This document shows positions 18,877 through 27,598 of a DNA stretch of 64,000 bases, piece by piece (within the stretch, counting starts at the first letter, position 1; each line of letters begins with the position of its first letter). A program made the translations under genes and the position numbers. The DNA is from Candidatus Lindowbacteria bacterium RIFCSPLOWO2_12_FULL_62_27 (GTDB lineage Bacteria; Lindowbacteria; 2-12-FULL-62-27): contig MFPR01000020.1 in the NCBI GenBank assembly GCA_001784175.1, forward strand, positions 1-64,000, written 5' to 3'. The notes beneath the pieces were generated by a model. The model was given only the letters and a program-made list of their open reading frames with translations, was not told the DNA's origin and made no database searches.

Positions 18877-20676
18877 ATGATCCGGGTGGCGGATTACATC
18901 ATCTCGTTTCTGGAGGGCGCCGGTGTCCGGGATTTTTTCACCGTGTCCGGCGGCGGATCCATCTTTCTGGACGACGCGCTGGCCGCCAATCCGAACATCC
19001 GCTACTACTGCTGTCACCACGAGCAGGCGGTGGCGATGGCCACCGAGGGCTACGCGCGGGCGCGCGGGGACCTCGGGGTCTCCGTCGTCACCACGGGACC
19101 CGGCAGCACCAACGCCATCACCGGCGTCGCCGGTTCGTGGATGGATTCGGTCCCGCACATGGTCCTGTCCGGCCAGGTGTTCTTGAACCAGACCATCCGG
19201 AAGACCGGCGCGCGGCAGATCGGGGTCCAGGAGATCAACATCATCGACATTGTCCGCCCGCTCACCAAACTCGCGGTCATGGTCGAATCGGCGGACAAGA
19301 TCAAATACTTTCTGCAAAAGGCCGTGTACGTCGCGAAAGCCGGCCGGCCCGGGCCCGTGTGGCTCGACATTCCGGCCGACGTCCAGAACGCGCGGGTCCA
19401 CCCGGACGATCTGGTGTCCTTCGACCCGTCGGAACTCAAGCCGGCCGAATTCGACGCTCATTTAAAAGAGAAGGTCCGCGAGGCCGTCAACTTCTTGCGC
19501 GCGGCGAAACGGCCCCTCGTGCATGTGGGCCAGGGCGTGAGGATCGCCGGCGCCGCACAGGAATTTCGCCGGCTGATCGAGACCCACCGGCTGCCCTTCG
19601 TGTCGGCGCGGAACGTCAACGACATGATCGAGACCGACCACGATTTGTATGTGGGCCGGCCCGGCACATTCGCCCAGCGGGGCGCAAACTTTGCCGTTCA
19701 AAATTGCGACGTGTATCTCGCCGTCGGCACGCGGCTGTCCCTCCCGCAGACAGGCTATCGTTCGAAGGACTACGCGCGTCACGCGCGGCGGATCATGGTG
19801 GACATCGACCGGGCGGAACTGGAAAAGGACACGCTCGACATCCATTTGAAAATCCACGCCGACGCCGGCCGATTCCTCAGAGAACTCATCGACCAGCTCC
19901 AATCCGTCCAACTGAACACCACCTCGTGGGTCGAACAGTGCCGGCACTGGAAAAAGAAGTATCCGGTCGTGTTGCCTGAATACAAGGACCAGAAAGGCTC
20001 GGTCAATTCCTATTACTTCACCGACGTCCTGTCGGACCTCCTGGGGCCCGGGGACCTGATCGTGACGGACATGGGCATCGCCTTTCAGGGAACGCACCAA
20101 GCCTTTCGCGTGAAGAAGGGCCAGAGACTCTTCACCAATTGCGGCTACGCCGCGATGGGCTGGGGCTTGCCGGCCGCGGTGGGCGCTTGCATCGGCATCG
20201 GCAAAAAGCGGACGATCTGCATCGCCGGCGAAGGCGGTCTGCAGATGAACCTGCAAGAACTTGCCACCGTCATGCACAATAAACTTCCCATCAAATTATT
20301 CGTCCTCAACAACGGCGGGTATCTCACCATCAAACAGACGCAGGAATACGGATTCGGCGGCCGGCTCATGGGCTGCAACCAGGACAGCGGACTGAGCTTC
20401 CCGGACATGAAGTCGATCAGCGCCGCCTACGGGTTCGACTTTCTGAGGGTGAGTGACCAGAAAAATCTGAAATCGGCGGTCGAAAAGGCGATTTCGGGTC
20501 CCGGCCCGTTTGTCTGCGAAATCATGATGGACCCCAACCAGGCGCAAATCCCGAAATTCCTGGCCCGGAAAAATCCCGACGGATCAACCCTTCCCACGCC
20601 GCTCGAAGATCTCTATCCCTACCTGGACGAGGCGGAATTCAAGGAGAACATGGTAGCGCAACGGCCCAACGAATAG
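18877..20676 (+). CDS. ThDP-dependent acetolactate-synthase-like enzyme
   Basis: 599-residue member of the acetohydroxyacid synthase/pyruvate oxidase family, which transfers a two-carbon acyl unit from a 2-oxoacid through thiamine diphosphate. The catalytic Glu is E49 in CHHEQAVAMATEGYARA. The Mg-ThDP motif is G451-E452-G453 with N478-N479 (AGEGGLQMN to FVLNNGGY), a GEG variant of GDG. The middle domain (YVGRPGTFAQRGANFAVQ) would hold FAD if the enzyme uses it. No regulatory small subunit is nearby, and the neighbours are not branched-chain amino-acid genes. It follows the cupin fusion by 12 bases with a strong AGGAGG site, and both chains are paralogues, so a heteromeric complex is likely. 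YerE-like acylation of a keto sugar is a possible role (inference). Confidence 0.88.
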   Translation: MIRVADYIISFLEGAGVRDFFTVSGGGSIFLDDALAANPNIRYYCCHHEQAVAMATEGYARARGDLGVSVVTTGPGSTNAITGVAGSWMDSVPHMVLSGQVFLNQTIRKTGARQIGVQEINIIDIVRPLTKLAVMVESADKIKYFLQKAVYVAKAGRPGPVWLDIPADVQNARVHPDDLVSFDPSELKPAEFDAHLKEKVREAVNFLRAAKRPLVHVGQGVRIAGAAQEFRRLIETHRLPFVSARNVNDMIETDHDLYVGRPGTFAQRGANFAVQNCDVYLAVGTRLSLPQTGYRSKDYARHARRIMVDIDRAELEKDTLDIHLKIHADAGRFLRELIDQLQSVQLNTTSWVEQCRHWKKKYPVVLPEYKDQKGSVNSYYFTDVLSDLLGPGDLIVTDMGIAFQGTHQAFRVKKGQRLFTNCGYAAMGWGLPAAVGACIGIGKKRTICIAGEGGLQMNLQELATVMHNKLPIKLFVLNNGGYLTIKQTQEYGFGGRLMGCNQDSGLSFPDMKSISAAYGFDFLRVSDQKNLKSAVEKAISGPGPFVCEIMMDPNQAQIPKFLARKNPDGSTLPTPLEDLYPYLDEAEFKENMVAQRPNE

Positions 20677-20700
20677 TAGATTGCTTCGTTTCGCCATAGA

Positions 20701-20773
20701 GTCCTCGTCGTCTAGGGGCCCAGGACACCGCCCTTTCACGGCGGTAACACGGGTTCAAATCCCGTCGAGGACG
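20701..20773 (+). tRNA. tRNA-Glu (anticodon TTC)
   Basis: A 73-base cloverleaf. The acceptor stem GTCCTCG pairs with CGAGGAC, the anticodon stem CCGCC pairs with GGCGG around loop CTTTCAC (anticodon TTC), and the T arm is ACGGG-TTCAAAT-CCCGT. G73 is the discriminator and CCA is not encoded. It begins 24 bases after the ThDP enzyme gene. Its 3' half overlaps the end of the antisense recF gene. Confidence 0.95.
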
Positions 20774-21852
20774 CTGTTCTTCAGATCGATCCGCTGACGG
20801 ACCGCCGCGAGCAAATCCATCGGCGGCGGAAGACACGTCGTCACGAGGGCCTGGCCGGCGTACGGAGTCAGAAAGGCCGTCACCGCCGCGCGGCGTTCCT
20901 CGTCCAGCTCGGAAAACAAATCATCAAACAGCAGGATGGGAAGCGACACACGGGAGAGACGTGCGGCCTCGATGCACTTGAGGGCCAGCGAGAGAATTCG
21001 GATCTCACCCTGGGAAAGCGTTTCCTGCGCCGGCAGATTCACATCCATCATGAGCACGTCGTCGCGGTGCGGTCCCACCGTCGTGTGGCCCGCCGCCCGG
21101 TCCTGCGCCCGATGGGAGATCAGCGCGCCGAGCAAGTCCTCCGCGGCCGTCTCCTGGATGCGGAGCCGGGTCCGCCCGGCCAGATGGGCGGCGCCGAGAG
21201 AGGCAAGCCTATCGGGCAGCGCGGCTTGGACTTCCTCGATCAATTTCCTGCGCCCAGACATGATTTCACCGCCGTCGCCGGCAAGCGTTTCGTCATACGC
21301 CAGTAGGGCGTGTTCGTCGAGTACCGATGAACCCGCTGCGCGCAGGAACGCGTTTCGATCCTCGAGCGCGCGTGTGTAGCGCCGGAGCCTGGAAAGGTAC
21401 TCCGGATTTTCCTGGGCCAGAATCCTGTCCATCCATTTCCTCCGCCGGGCCGGCTCGCCTGTGACCATCCGCATTTCCTCGGCCGAAAACAGGACGACCG
21501 GCGGCCGGCCGATCAGATCGCTTCTTCGAACAGGCCGGCCGTCCTCGTGAAACACGAGGGCCGACCCTGCCAAAAACGCAACGGACCGGACTTTGGGTTC
21601 GCCGGCGGCTCGCTCGACCTCAACGCGGAAATAAGGCGATCCACCGGTTCGGCACAGGAGAGACAACACTCGAATATCCCGCGCCGGCCGGCCGAGACAC
21701 AGGAGATACACCGACTCCAGGAGTGTGGACTTGCCGGAACCGTTGGGCCCCGAAATCAGCGTGAGGCCGGACTCGGCCAGCGTTACTTCGGCCTTTGCGA
21801 ATCTCCTGAAATTTTCGAGCGTGAGGCGGACAAAACTGTTGGCGGGTGTCAA
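20755..21852 (-). CDS. recF: DNA replication and repair protein RecF
   Basis: SMC-like ABC ATPase that helps load RecA at gaps. Walker A is SGPNGSGKST (about residue 37), the ABC signature is LSQGEIRILSLALK, and Walker B is PILLFDDLFSELD. RecF landmarks FSAEEMRMVTGEPARRRKWMD and TTVGPHRDDV are present. Length 365 residues is normal. The start is taken as the TTG that overlaps the dnaN stop (TTGA); no ATG or GTG is available before the conserved N-terminus VRLTLENFRRF. The last six codons and stop lie inside the antisense tRNA-Glu. The dnaA-dnaN-recF order is the ancestral origin-proximal arrangement. Confidence 0.95.
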   Translation of the reverse strand: MTPANSFVRLTLENFRRFAKAEVTLAESGLTLISGPNGSGKSTLLESVYLLCLGRPARDIRVLSLLCRTGGSPYFRVEVERAAGEPKVRSVAFLAGSALVFHEDGRPVRRSDLIGRPPVVLFSAEEMRMVTGEPARRRKWMDRILAQENPEYLSRLRRYTRALEDRNAFLRAAGSSVLDEHALLAYDETLAGDGGEIMSGRRKLIEEVQAALPDRLASLGAAHLAGRTRLRIQETAAEDLLGALISHRAQDRAAGHTTVGPHRDDVLMMDVNLPAQETLSQGEIRILSLALKCIEAARLSRVSLPILLFDDLFSELDEERRAAVTAFLTPYAGQALVTTCLPPPMDLLAAVRQRIDLKNSVLDGI

Positions 21853-22967
21853 GCGATGCGCATGGGCATGATGACGTGGAGATGCGAGTTGTCGTCCGGC
21901 GTGCGGAACACGCACGGATTTTTGGGCGTGATAACCCTGACCTGTACCTCCGGAGTCTCGATCTGGGAGATGGCATCCAGGCAGTAATTGACGTTGAAAG
22001 CCAGCTCCATGGGGCTGCCGGAGTATTTCAAGCCGAGGGTCGCGTCGCCGCTGCCGCGGTCCTGGGAGGCCGCGGATATTTTCAGGGAGTTCGGCTCCAG
22101 CTTGAAGAGCACCCGGGGATTCTGGACGTCGGTGAAAACCGACACCAGCCGGAGGGCTTGCGTCAGTTCCGTCACGTCGACCAGGAAATTGGTTTCGAAT
22201 TCCTTCGGGATCACCTGCGCATAATTCGGAAATTTTTCCGCAATGAGCTGGGTCTGCAGCGTCAACCCGTCCATGGAAAACAGGGCCACGCGCTCGGTGA
22301 ACGTCAGAGACACGGACGAGTCGTCGTCCGGGAGGCACCGGATCAGTTCCTGGCAGCTCCGGATCGGCACAAGAAACTCGCGCTTCTGGAATTTGCCGTC
22401 GACGCCGATCCGCACAAACGCCAGGCGGTGACTGTCGGTCGAAACCAGTTTGAGGTCCGCGCCCTCGAGATCAAAGAGAACCCCCGTCAAATACCGCCGG
22501 CTGTCCTCCACCGCCGCGGCCACCACGGTGCGTTTGAGACCTCCCAGAAGCTCTTTGGCGGACACGGAGAGCTTGACCTCGCCCTCGAGTTTCGCGGCTT
22601 TGGGGAAATCATCCTTCGACAGCACCGGAATACTGCCGGAAAATTTCTGTTTTCCCACCGCCGTCACATGGATCTGTCCCTTTTGAATGTCGCCGGACAG
22701 CACGAGCGACGCCTCGGGATCGGCGAGACGACTGACGAGATCGCCGAGCGTTTTGGCAGGAATGGCCACATCGGCCTTGTCGGCCACCGCGGAATTCAAA
22801 GCGACCGTGATGCGAAGATCCAGGTTGGTCCCGGTCAGGCGGCTCTTGCCGTCCCGGGCCTCCAAGAGAAGGTTCGTGAGAATCGGCAGAGGTGTCTGTT
22901 CGTCGACCGCACCACGAACTTTTTGCAGGGCATGCGCAAGGGACTCTTTGGTAAACTGGGCTTTCAT
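21849..22967 (-). CDS. dnaN: DNA polymerase III beta sliding clamp
   Basis: Ring-shaped processivity clamp, 372 residues in three repeated domains of about 120. It begins MKAQFTKESLAHALQKV and has the typical TPLPILTNLLLEA and GTNLDLRI blocks. The C-terminus HVIMPMRIA matches the conserved clamp ending that forms the partner-binding pocket (PMR). The ATG at 22967 is preceded by AAAAGGAGATAACC, a strong ribosome site. Its stop overlaps the recF start. The 210-base gap to dnaA upstream contains a long AT-rich palindrome, which may govern its separate expression. Confidence 0.97.
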   Translation of the reverse strand: MKAQFTKESLAHALQKVRGAVDEQTPLPILTNLLLEARDGKSRLTGTNLDLRITVALNSAVADKADVAIPAKTLGDLVSRLADPEASLVLSGDIQKGQIHVTAVGKQKFSGSIPVLSKDDFPKAAKLEGEVKLSVSAKELLGGLKRTVVAAAVEDSRRYLTGVLFDLEGADLKLVSTDSHRLAFVRIGVDGKFQKREFLVPIRSCQELIRCLPDDDSSVSLTFTERVALFSMDGLTLQTQLIAEKFPNYAQVIPKEFETNFLVDVTELTQALRLVSVFTDVQNPRVLFKLEPNSLKISAASQDRGSGDATLGLKYSGSPMELAFNVNYCLDAISQIETPEVQVRVITPKNPCVFRTPDDNSHLHVIMPMRIA

Positions 22968-23177
22968 CGGTTATCTCCTTTTATATATATAATAATAGTG
23001 TTTTTAATAATTATAAACACTATTATTATTATGTCCCGTGGATATGTGGGAAACCGTAAAACCTTCTGAACGCCAGCGCAAAGCCGAAATCAGTTCCTGT
23101 GGGCCGTTGCGCACAGAATCCTCAATTCACACGACGTGTGCAAAACGGGCCACCGTGCGTCGACACCCTCTGCACCA
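22968..23177. other. dnaA-dnaN intergenic region, AT-rich
   Basis: The dnaN-proximal 60 bases are almost pure A+T and hold the palindrome at 22989-23029. The dnaA-proximal part contains only weak matches to the DnaA box (for example around 23039-23053 on the minus strand, two mismatches each). No open reading frame of note. In bipartite origins the unwinding element lies in this gap, so it may be part of oriC; it may equally be the dnaN promoter region. Confidence 0.6.
22989..23029. repeat. 41-base AT-rich palindrome upstream of dnaN
   Basis: Bases 22989-23003 and 23015-23029 are perfect reverse complements (15 bases, core AGTGTTT/AAACACT). Inside, TAAT-A-ATTA (23005-23013) continues the dyad after one T-T mismatch, so 40 of 41 bases form an almost complete dyad centred on 23009. 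It is far too AT-rich for a standard terminator and has no adjoining T-run beyond its own composition. It lies 22 bases before the dnaN start. Confidence 0.85.
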
Positions 23178-24524
23178 TCAGTGCACACCCAGTTCTTTCA
23201 TGAGATTGTCCAGCGTTCTCATCGTCTGCGGATTCTGGGCCGCTTCCGCTTCGATCTTCTCCACCGCGTGGATCACCGTGGTGTGGTCGCGGTCACCGAA
23301 GGCGTCTCCGATCGACTGGAGTGAGTAGTCGGTGAGCTTGCGGATCAGATACATGGCCATCATGCGGGGATAGGCGATGTTGTGCGTGCGGCGCTTGGAT
23401 TTCAGCTCGTCCACCGAGACCTTGAAATATCCCGAGATGCAGCCGGTGATGCCGTCCGGCGTGAGGATGTTTCTGCGCCGGACCACAATGTCCCGCAGCA
23501 TTTCGCGGGCGAGATCCAGCGTCATCTCCTGTTTCATGATCCTGCTGCGCGCGGCCACGCGCGTGAGAGACCCTTCGAGTTCCCGGATATTGGTGCGGAC
23601 ATTTTCCGCGATGAATTCGAGGACATCCTTTCGAACCGGCAGATTCTCCCGCTGGGCCTTGTCCATGAGAATGGCGACGCGCGTTTCATAATCGGGCGGC
23701 TGAATGTCGGCCGTGAGGCCCCACTCAAACCGGCTCCGTAGCCGCTCCTCGATGTCGAGAATGTCCTTCGGCGGCCGGTCGGAGGAGAGGACGATGTGTT
23801 TGCGCGCGCTGTGAAGTTCATTAAAGGTATGGAAAATTTCTTCCTGGATGGCGTCCTTGCCTGAGATGAAATGGACATCGTCCAGTAGAAGGATGTCCAT
23901 GTTCCGGTACTTGTATCGAAAGGCCGTGGTGCTCCTGCCGCGGACCGCCGCGACGTATTCGTTCGTGAATTGCTCCGACGTGATGTAGCACACCACGGCC
24001 TGGGGCGACCGGCGCTTGATGAAATGCCCGATGGCGTGCATCAGGTGCGTCTTGCCCAGACCCACGCCGCCATAGAGGAAAAGCGGATTGTAAATTTCGC
24101 CGGGCGATTCGGAAACCGCGAGGGCGGCGGCGTGCGCGAAATTGTTGCTCTTGCCGACGACAAACCGGTCGAAGGTGTATTTGTGATTGAGGTTGCTGCC
24201 GGTGAAACTGAACTCGAGGTTGGCCGGCGTTTCCTCCTGCGGTCCGGTTTCCTCCTCCGCCACAGGTCCTGCGGACATGGACCGGTTCACGCGGATGTCG
24301 ACTTTCACGGCGGCCCCGGCCAGTTCGCTCAGCGTATCGGAAATTTTCGGAATGAATTCCGCCAGCCGTTTCCGGTAGATCGCGCTGGGAACCTCCAGCA
24401 CGTAGTGGGAATCAGAATCGGATTTGAACTCTGTGTTCTTGACCCAGATGTCAAACAGATGCTCCGGGATGTGAGTGCGCAGTACGCCCAAAAGCTTATC
24501 CTGCTCAATTAGATGCGTCGGCAT
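23178..24524 (-). CDS. dnaA: chromosomal replication initiator DnaA
   Basis: AAA+ initiator that binds DnaA boxes and melts oriC. Domain I (1-85) begins with [20 protein letters not shown]. Domain III has Walker [16 protein letters not shown], Walker [14 protein letters not shown] and sensor segments ([21 protein letters not shown]). Domain IV carries the DNA-binding signature [16 protein letters not shown]. Length 448 residues is normal. The ATG at 24524 has AGAGGGG about 8 bases upstream. Upstream lies the candidate origin with two perfect DnaA boxes, so the gene is likely autoregulated by DnaA. Confidence 0.98.
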   Translation of the reverse strand: MPTHLIEQDKLLGVLRTHIPEHLFDIWVKNTEFKSDSDSHYVLEVPSAIYRKRLAEFIPKISDTLSELAGAAVKVDIRVNRSMSAGPVAEEETGPQEETPANLEFSFTGSNLNHKYTFDRFVVGKSNNFAHAAALAVSESPGEIYNPLFLYGGVGLGKTHLMHAIGHFIKRRSPQAVVCYITSEQFTNEYVAAVRGRSTTAFRYKYRNMDILLLDDVHFISGKDAIQEEIFHTFNELHSARKHIVLSSDRPPKDILDIEERLRSRFEWGLTADIQPPDYETRVAILMDKAQRENLPVRKDVLEFIAENVRTNIRELEGSLTRVAARSRIMKQEMTLDLAREMLRDIVVRRRNILTPDGITGCISGYFKVSVDELKSKRRTHNIAYPRMMAMYLIRKLTDYSLQSIGDAFGDRDHTTVIHAVEKIEAEAAQNPQTMRTLDNLMKELGVH

Positions 24525-24557
24525 TATTTCCCCTCTTTCCTTGCAGATAAACCCCGT

Positions 24558-24566
24558 TTATCCACA
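24558..24566 (+). promoter_or_regulatory. DnaA box
   Basis: TTATCCACA, identical to the strong consensus, 34 bases upstream of the dnaA start codon. Confidence 0.85.
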
Positions 24567-24613
24567 CTTTCAACGATAATTTCCACAATCTATCCCAACC
24601 CTTTTTCCAGCGG

Positions 24614-24622
24614 TTATCCACA
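24614..24622 (+). promoter_or_regulatory. DnaA box
   Basis: Second perfect TTATCCACA in the same orientation, inside the candidate origin. Confidence 0.85.
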
Positions 24623-24769
24623 GTTTATACACCCAATGATGCACATATTCTACACACTGAAACATAAGCACTTATGATATTGGGTTCTTATACCAGCGCG
24701 AGGTTTTCCACGCAAGTGTTTTTTTGAAATTCTCGGCATTTTCTCAACAACAAATTAGATTTCACTTGT

Positions 24770-25969
24770 TTATGTCGCGCCCAGCGCTTCCATCGGCTCC
24801 GTCAGAAGCGTGAGGACCGCCGTGTGATTCAGAATGGCCGAACGAACTTTTCGTCCGTCCCAGTGAATCGGGCCGATTTCGGCGAACCCGAAAAGGCCGG
24901 CGACGGGAAGTTCCGGGAAGAACTCGCGATAGGCGTCGAGATCGACATGAGGCCGGCCGTAAAGGGACAGTCCGCGCGCGCAGCAGTTGAAGATCACCGT
25001 CGCTCGTGGCGCCCGGCCGCTGAGGCCGCCGCTCAATCGTTCCAGCATCTGCCGGAACGTGCGCCTCGACCCTCTGGCGCTCCGGACGCCGAAACAGATG
25101 AATTGTCCTGCGCGGACCGGTTCCGCGACGGAGACATGCTGGGTGGCCAGCTCGACAGCGAGAATGCTTCGCACGATATATCGGCCTGCGATGTAATCCT
25201 TGAGGGAATCCGCGAGCGCGCAGAAGATGTCGATGCGGTCCTGCTGTGGGTGGGCTTTCCGCTGTTCCTGGACGAACGCCGCGAGGACGTCGGCGGCCGG
25301 TTCGTGGTCGATCTGCGCGATCCGGTTGTCCGATGCGCTCGTGATCGGCCGCGGCTCGGATTCTGGAAGGACGGCGTGGGCGACCCCGATGGAAGCCTCG
25401 ACGCAGCCGGCGAGGTGCAGTGCGGCGCAACCGTGGTGGGAGGATTCGCCGTCGGCCGCGATCGTGGCCACCTGGCTTTCGGCGGACCACCCGGCGGCGG
25501 CGCCGACGACGGGTGTTTCGGGAAAGGCGTGGGCCATGCGGGAAAGAAACCCGGGATGCAGGCTTCGCGGGTCCGCCGTCAGGAACAGGACGCCGCGTTC
25601 CCGATAGAGACTCGGCAGTTCCCCCCGCAGGTGCTGGACGGCGTCGGACCGCAGATCGGGCGCCATGGCGGCCCCCGCGGTGACGCGGTCGGAGGACATC
25701 AGGAGGATCGACAGGCCCGGCTCGCTTTCGACCTCGCCCCGCGGACCGATGATGCCGGCGCCGGTCGCGCCGAAGAGCGCCCGGATATGAATCTTGCTTC
25801 GAAGAAAATCCAGGATTTCCTGAAAGGATTTCGAATGATGGCTTGTGCCGAAGACCCACGCGGCGGTCGCCGCCGGTTCAGGCAAGGGCTGGACCGCCTC
25901 GCCGAGGGCCTCGGCCGCCGCCGCCTTCGAATCCGGGTTCAAACTCATGCCTGCGCCGGTGTGGATCAT
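24770..25969 (-). CDS. FIST-domain sensory protein
   Basis: A stand-alone FIST protein of 399 residues. The FIST-N part has FGATGAGIIGPRGEVE and the FIST-C part ends with the diagnostic run VIFNCCARGLSLYGRP, AYREFFPELPVAGLFGFAEIGP and LNHTAVLTLLTEP. FIST domains are proposed small-ligand (possibly amino acid) sensors usually attached to histidine kinases, cyclases or methyl-accepting proteins. Here no output domain is present, and the next genes upstream are Ser/Thr kinases on the same strand, 54 bases away. A TATAAT sequence (minus strand, 25976-25981) lies only 6 bases before the ATG used here, so either the message is nearly leaderless or translation begins at the next Met (25948). Confidence 0.9.
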   Translation of the reverse strand: MIHTGAGMSLNPDSKAAAAEALGEAVQPLPEPAATAAWVFGTSHHSKSFQEILDFLRSKIHIRALFGATGAGIIGPRGEVESEPGLSILLMSSDRVTAGAAMAPDLRSDAVQHLRGELPSLYRERGVLFLTADPRSLHPGFLSRMAHAFPETPVVGAAAGWSAESQVATIAADGESSHHGCAALHLAGCVEASIGVAHAVLPESEPRPITSASDNRIAQIDHEPAADVLAAFVQEQRKAHPQQDRIDIFCALADSLKDYIAGRYIVRSILAVELATQHVSVAEPVRAGQFICFGVRSARGSRRTFRQMLERLSGGLSGRAPRATVIFNCCARGLSLYGRPHVDLDAYREFFPELPVAGLFGFAEIGPIHWDGRKVRSAILNHTAVLTLLTEPMEALGAT

Positions 25970-26023
25970 GCGAGGATTATAGCAGAAATAAAGACGGCGC
26001 CGGCGGTAGATGAGGCGTTGCTG

Positions 26024-27598
26024 TCACTTTGGGACATTTCCCTTGAGCGCCATCAAAATGGATGTGCGCAGGCGCCCGAATTCGTCGTCCGACATGACCG
26101 GCGCCGCGCCGTCAAGGGAGATTTCCTCCTGCATATGGATCCAGTTGCGCCCTCTCATCTTCGGCACGTGAATGAGGGCGGGCAGGCGATAGACGCGCAG
26201 GACGGAGGCATACATCGGATTGCGGTACTTGCGGGACTCGCTTAACGCAAAGTCCACCGTGTAGGGCATGAAGGGTCCGATTCGGACGATTTCTTCCGGA
26301 CCCACTTCGACGTTTTCAACGGAGAGCGCCACATATCGAATCGGCACCCGATCGCCGGTCCACGCCGGAACGCGCGGCGCCACCTCCGGCTTGAGCGCAT
26401 CGTCGGCCAAACCGTCCCGGTGCGGCACCAGCAGGAACGCCTTCCCGGTCTTGATGCCGCCGGCGACGGCACGCAGACTGAGCGCGGTTCGGCCCCCGCC
26501 GAACGACTCGACCATGCGGTGATCGAAGAGATGGCCGACGGAGGTTTTGTCGGGAAGAGTTTCGTCTTTCACCGTGCCATCCGGCGACGGTGCGGACGCA
26601 TCGTCGGATTCGACCTCGGTCCCGGTTCCACGCCCTACGAACCAGGCTCCGCCTGCGGCGAGGGCGAACAGAATCCCGGCGGCGATGAGGACGGCCTTAT
26701 TGGATTTGACGCCGGCCGGCGCGTTGGACGAAACATCCGAGCGAAGGATGTCCACCGGCGCGCCGGCCGCGCCCGACAAGTCCTCGATCACGTGAACGGC
26801 CGACCGGTATCGCTTGCACAAATCCCGCTGGAGACATTTTTGCAGGATGCTGTCAGACAGCGCCGAGAGTTTCGCGTTCAGGTTTCGCGCGGGCGGCGGC
26901 GCGTACGATGGATTCAGAATCCGGGCGATCACCACGGTCGCGGACTCGCCGTCGAAGGGCCGCCGGCCCGTCGCGATCTGGTAGCCGATCACGCCCAGGG
27001 ACCAGAGGTCCGCCGGCTCGCGCACGTCTTTCGACGACTGGATCTGTTCCGGCGCCGAATAGTGCGGCGTGCCGAGAACTTCGCCCGTCACCGTGAAGTG
27101 CGATTCGCTGACCATGGCCGAAAGACCGAAATCCGTGATCCGGATGCCGCCGTTTGGCATCACCACCACGTTGCCCTCCGTCAGATCCCTGTGCAGAATC
27201 CCCTGCTGATGAGCCGCCAGGAGCGCCCGGCAGATTTCGCCGAACATCGCGCGCCAGGTTTCGTCGTCCGGAAGTTCCGTGCGTTCGGCGAGCCAGGCCC
27301 GAAGGTTCTTGCCCTCCAGCCATTCCATCGCAAGATAATAGCGTCCGGCGTCGATGCCGAATTCGTAAACCTTGGGAATCGCTTCGTGCGACAGCGTCAT
27401 GCCGATCCGCGCCTCGCGCTTGAACCGCTCCACAAACGCCTCCTGCTTGCCGAAGGCCGCCGGCAGAAGTTTCACCGCCACCGGCTTGCCGTCCTCCGGG
27501 TCCTCCGCCCGGTACACCGAGCCCATCCCCCCCGCCGCCACCAGCGAGACGATCCGGTACCGGCCGATCCGGTCCGGGGTTGATGGGTGGGCCGTCAT
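26024..27598 (-). CDS. transmembrane Ser/Thr protein kinase (third kinase of operon)
   Basis: 524 residues. The cytoplasmic kinase domain (11-275) has the Gly loop AAGGMGSVYRAE, VAVK lysine K43, catalytic loop HRDLTEGN (D138, N143), DFG at D156 and the activation segment ending GTPHYSAPEQ. The lysine usual after HRD-L is Thr. One transmembrane helix (301-321) leads to an extracytoplasmic domain of about 200 residues (for example HLFDHRMVESFGGGRTAL, RIGPFMPYTVDFAL) with no family I recognise. The start ATG overlaps the stop of the preceding zinc-ribbon gene (ATGA), which fixes it. PknB-like enzymes phosphorylate target proteins on Ser/Thr in response to outside ligands; here the sensor domain differs from PASTA. 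Last gene of a four-gene operon; the FIST gene follows. Confidence 0.92.
   Translation of the reverse strand: MTAHPSTPDRIGRYRIVSLVAAGGMGSVYRAEDPEDGKPVAVKLLPAAFGKQEAFVERFKREARIGMTLSHEAIPKVYEFGIDAGRYYLAMEWLEGKNLRAWLAERTELPDDETWRAMFGEICRALLAAHQQGILHRDLTEGNVVVMPNGGIRITDFGLSAMVSESHFTVTGEVLGTPHYSAPEQIQSSKDVREPADLWSLGVIGYQIATGRRPFDGESATVVIARILNPSYAPPPARNLNAKLSALSDSILQKCLQRDLCKRYRSAVHVIEDLSGAAGAPVDILRSDVSSNAPAGVKSNKAVLIAAGILFALAAGGAWFVGRGTGTEVESDDASAPSPDGTVKDETLPDKTSVGHLFDHRMVESFGGGRTALSLRAVAGGIKTGKAFLLVPHRDGLADDALKPEVAPRVPAWTGDRVPIRYVALSVENVEVGPEEIVRIGPFMPYTVDFALSESRKYRNPMYASVLRVYRLPALIHVPKMRGRNWIHMQEEISLDGAAPVMSDDEFGRLRTSILMALKGNVPK

Larger units (their letters stand above)
24525..24769. other. candidate chromosomal origin of replication (oriC)
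   Basis: This 245-base gene-free stretch upstream of dnaA is much richer in A+T than its surroundings. It has two perfect DnaA boxes (24558-24566 and 24614-24622, same orientation, 56 bases apart) and several two-mismatch relatives (TTATACACC near 24625, ATTTCCACA near 24578, TTTTCCACG near 24705). A 7-base inverted repeat ACCCAAT (24631-24637) / ATTGGGT (24679-24685) encloses a small hairpin ATAAG-CA-CTTAT (24664-24675). T-rich tracts follow at 24717-24726. Position next to dnaA-dnaN-recF supports the call; strand-skew evidence was not computed. Confidence 0.75.

Noticed and set aside
22989-23029. Reading the palindrome as the dnaA terminator
   Set aside because: Stem is almost only A-T pairs and it lies nearer the dnaN start (22 bases) than the dnaA stop (149 bases).
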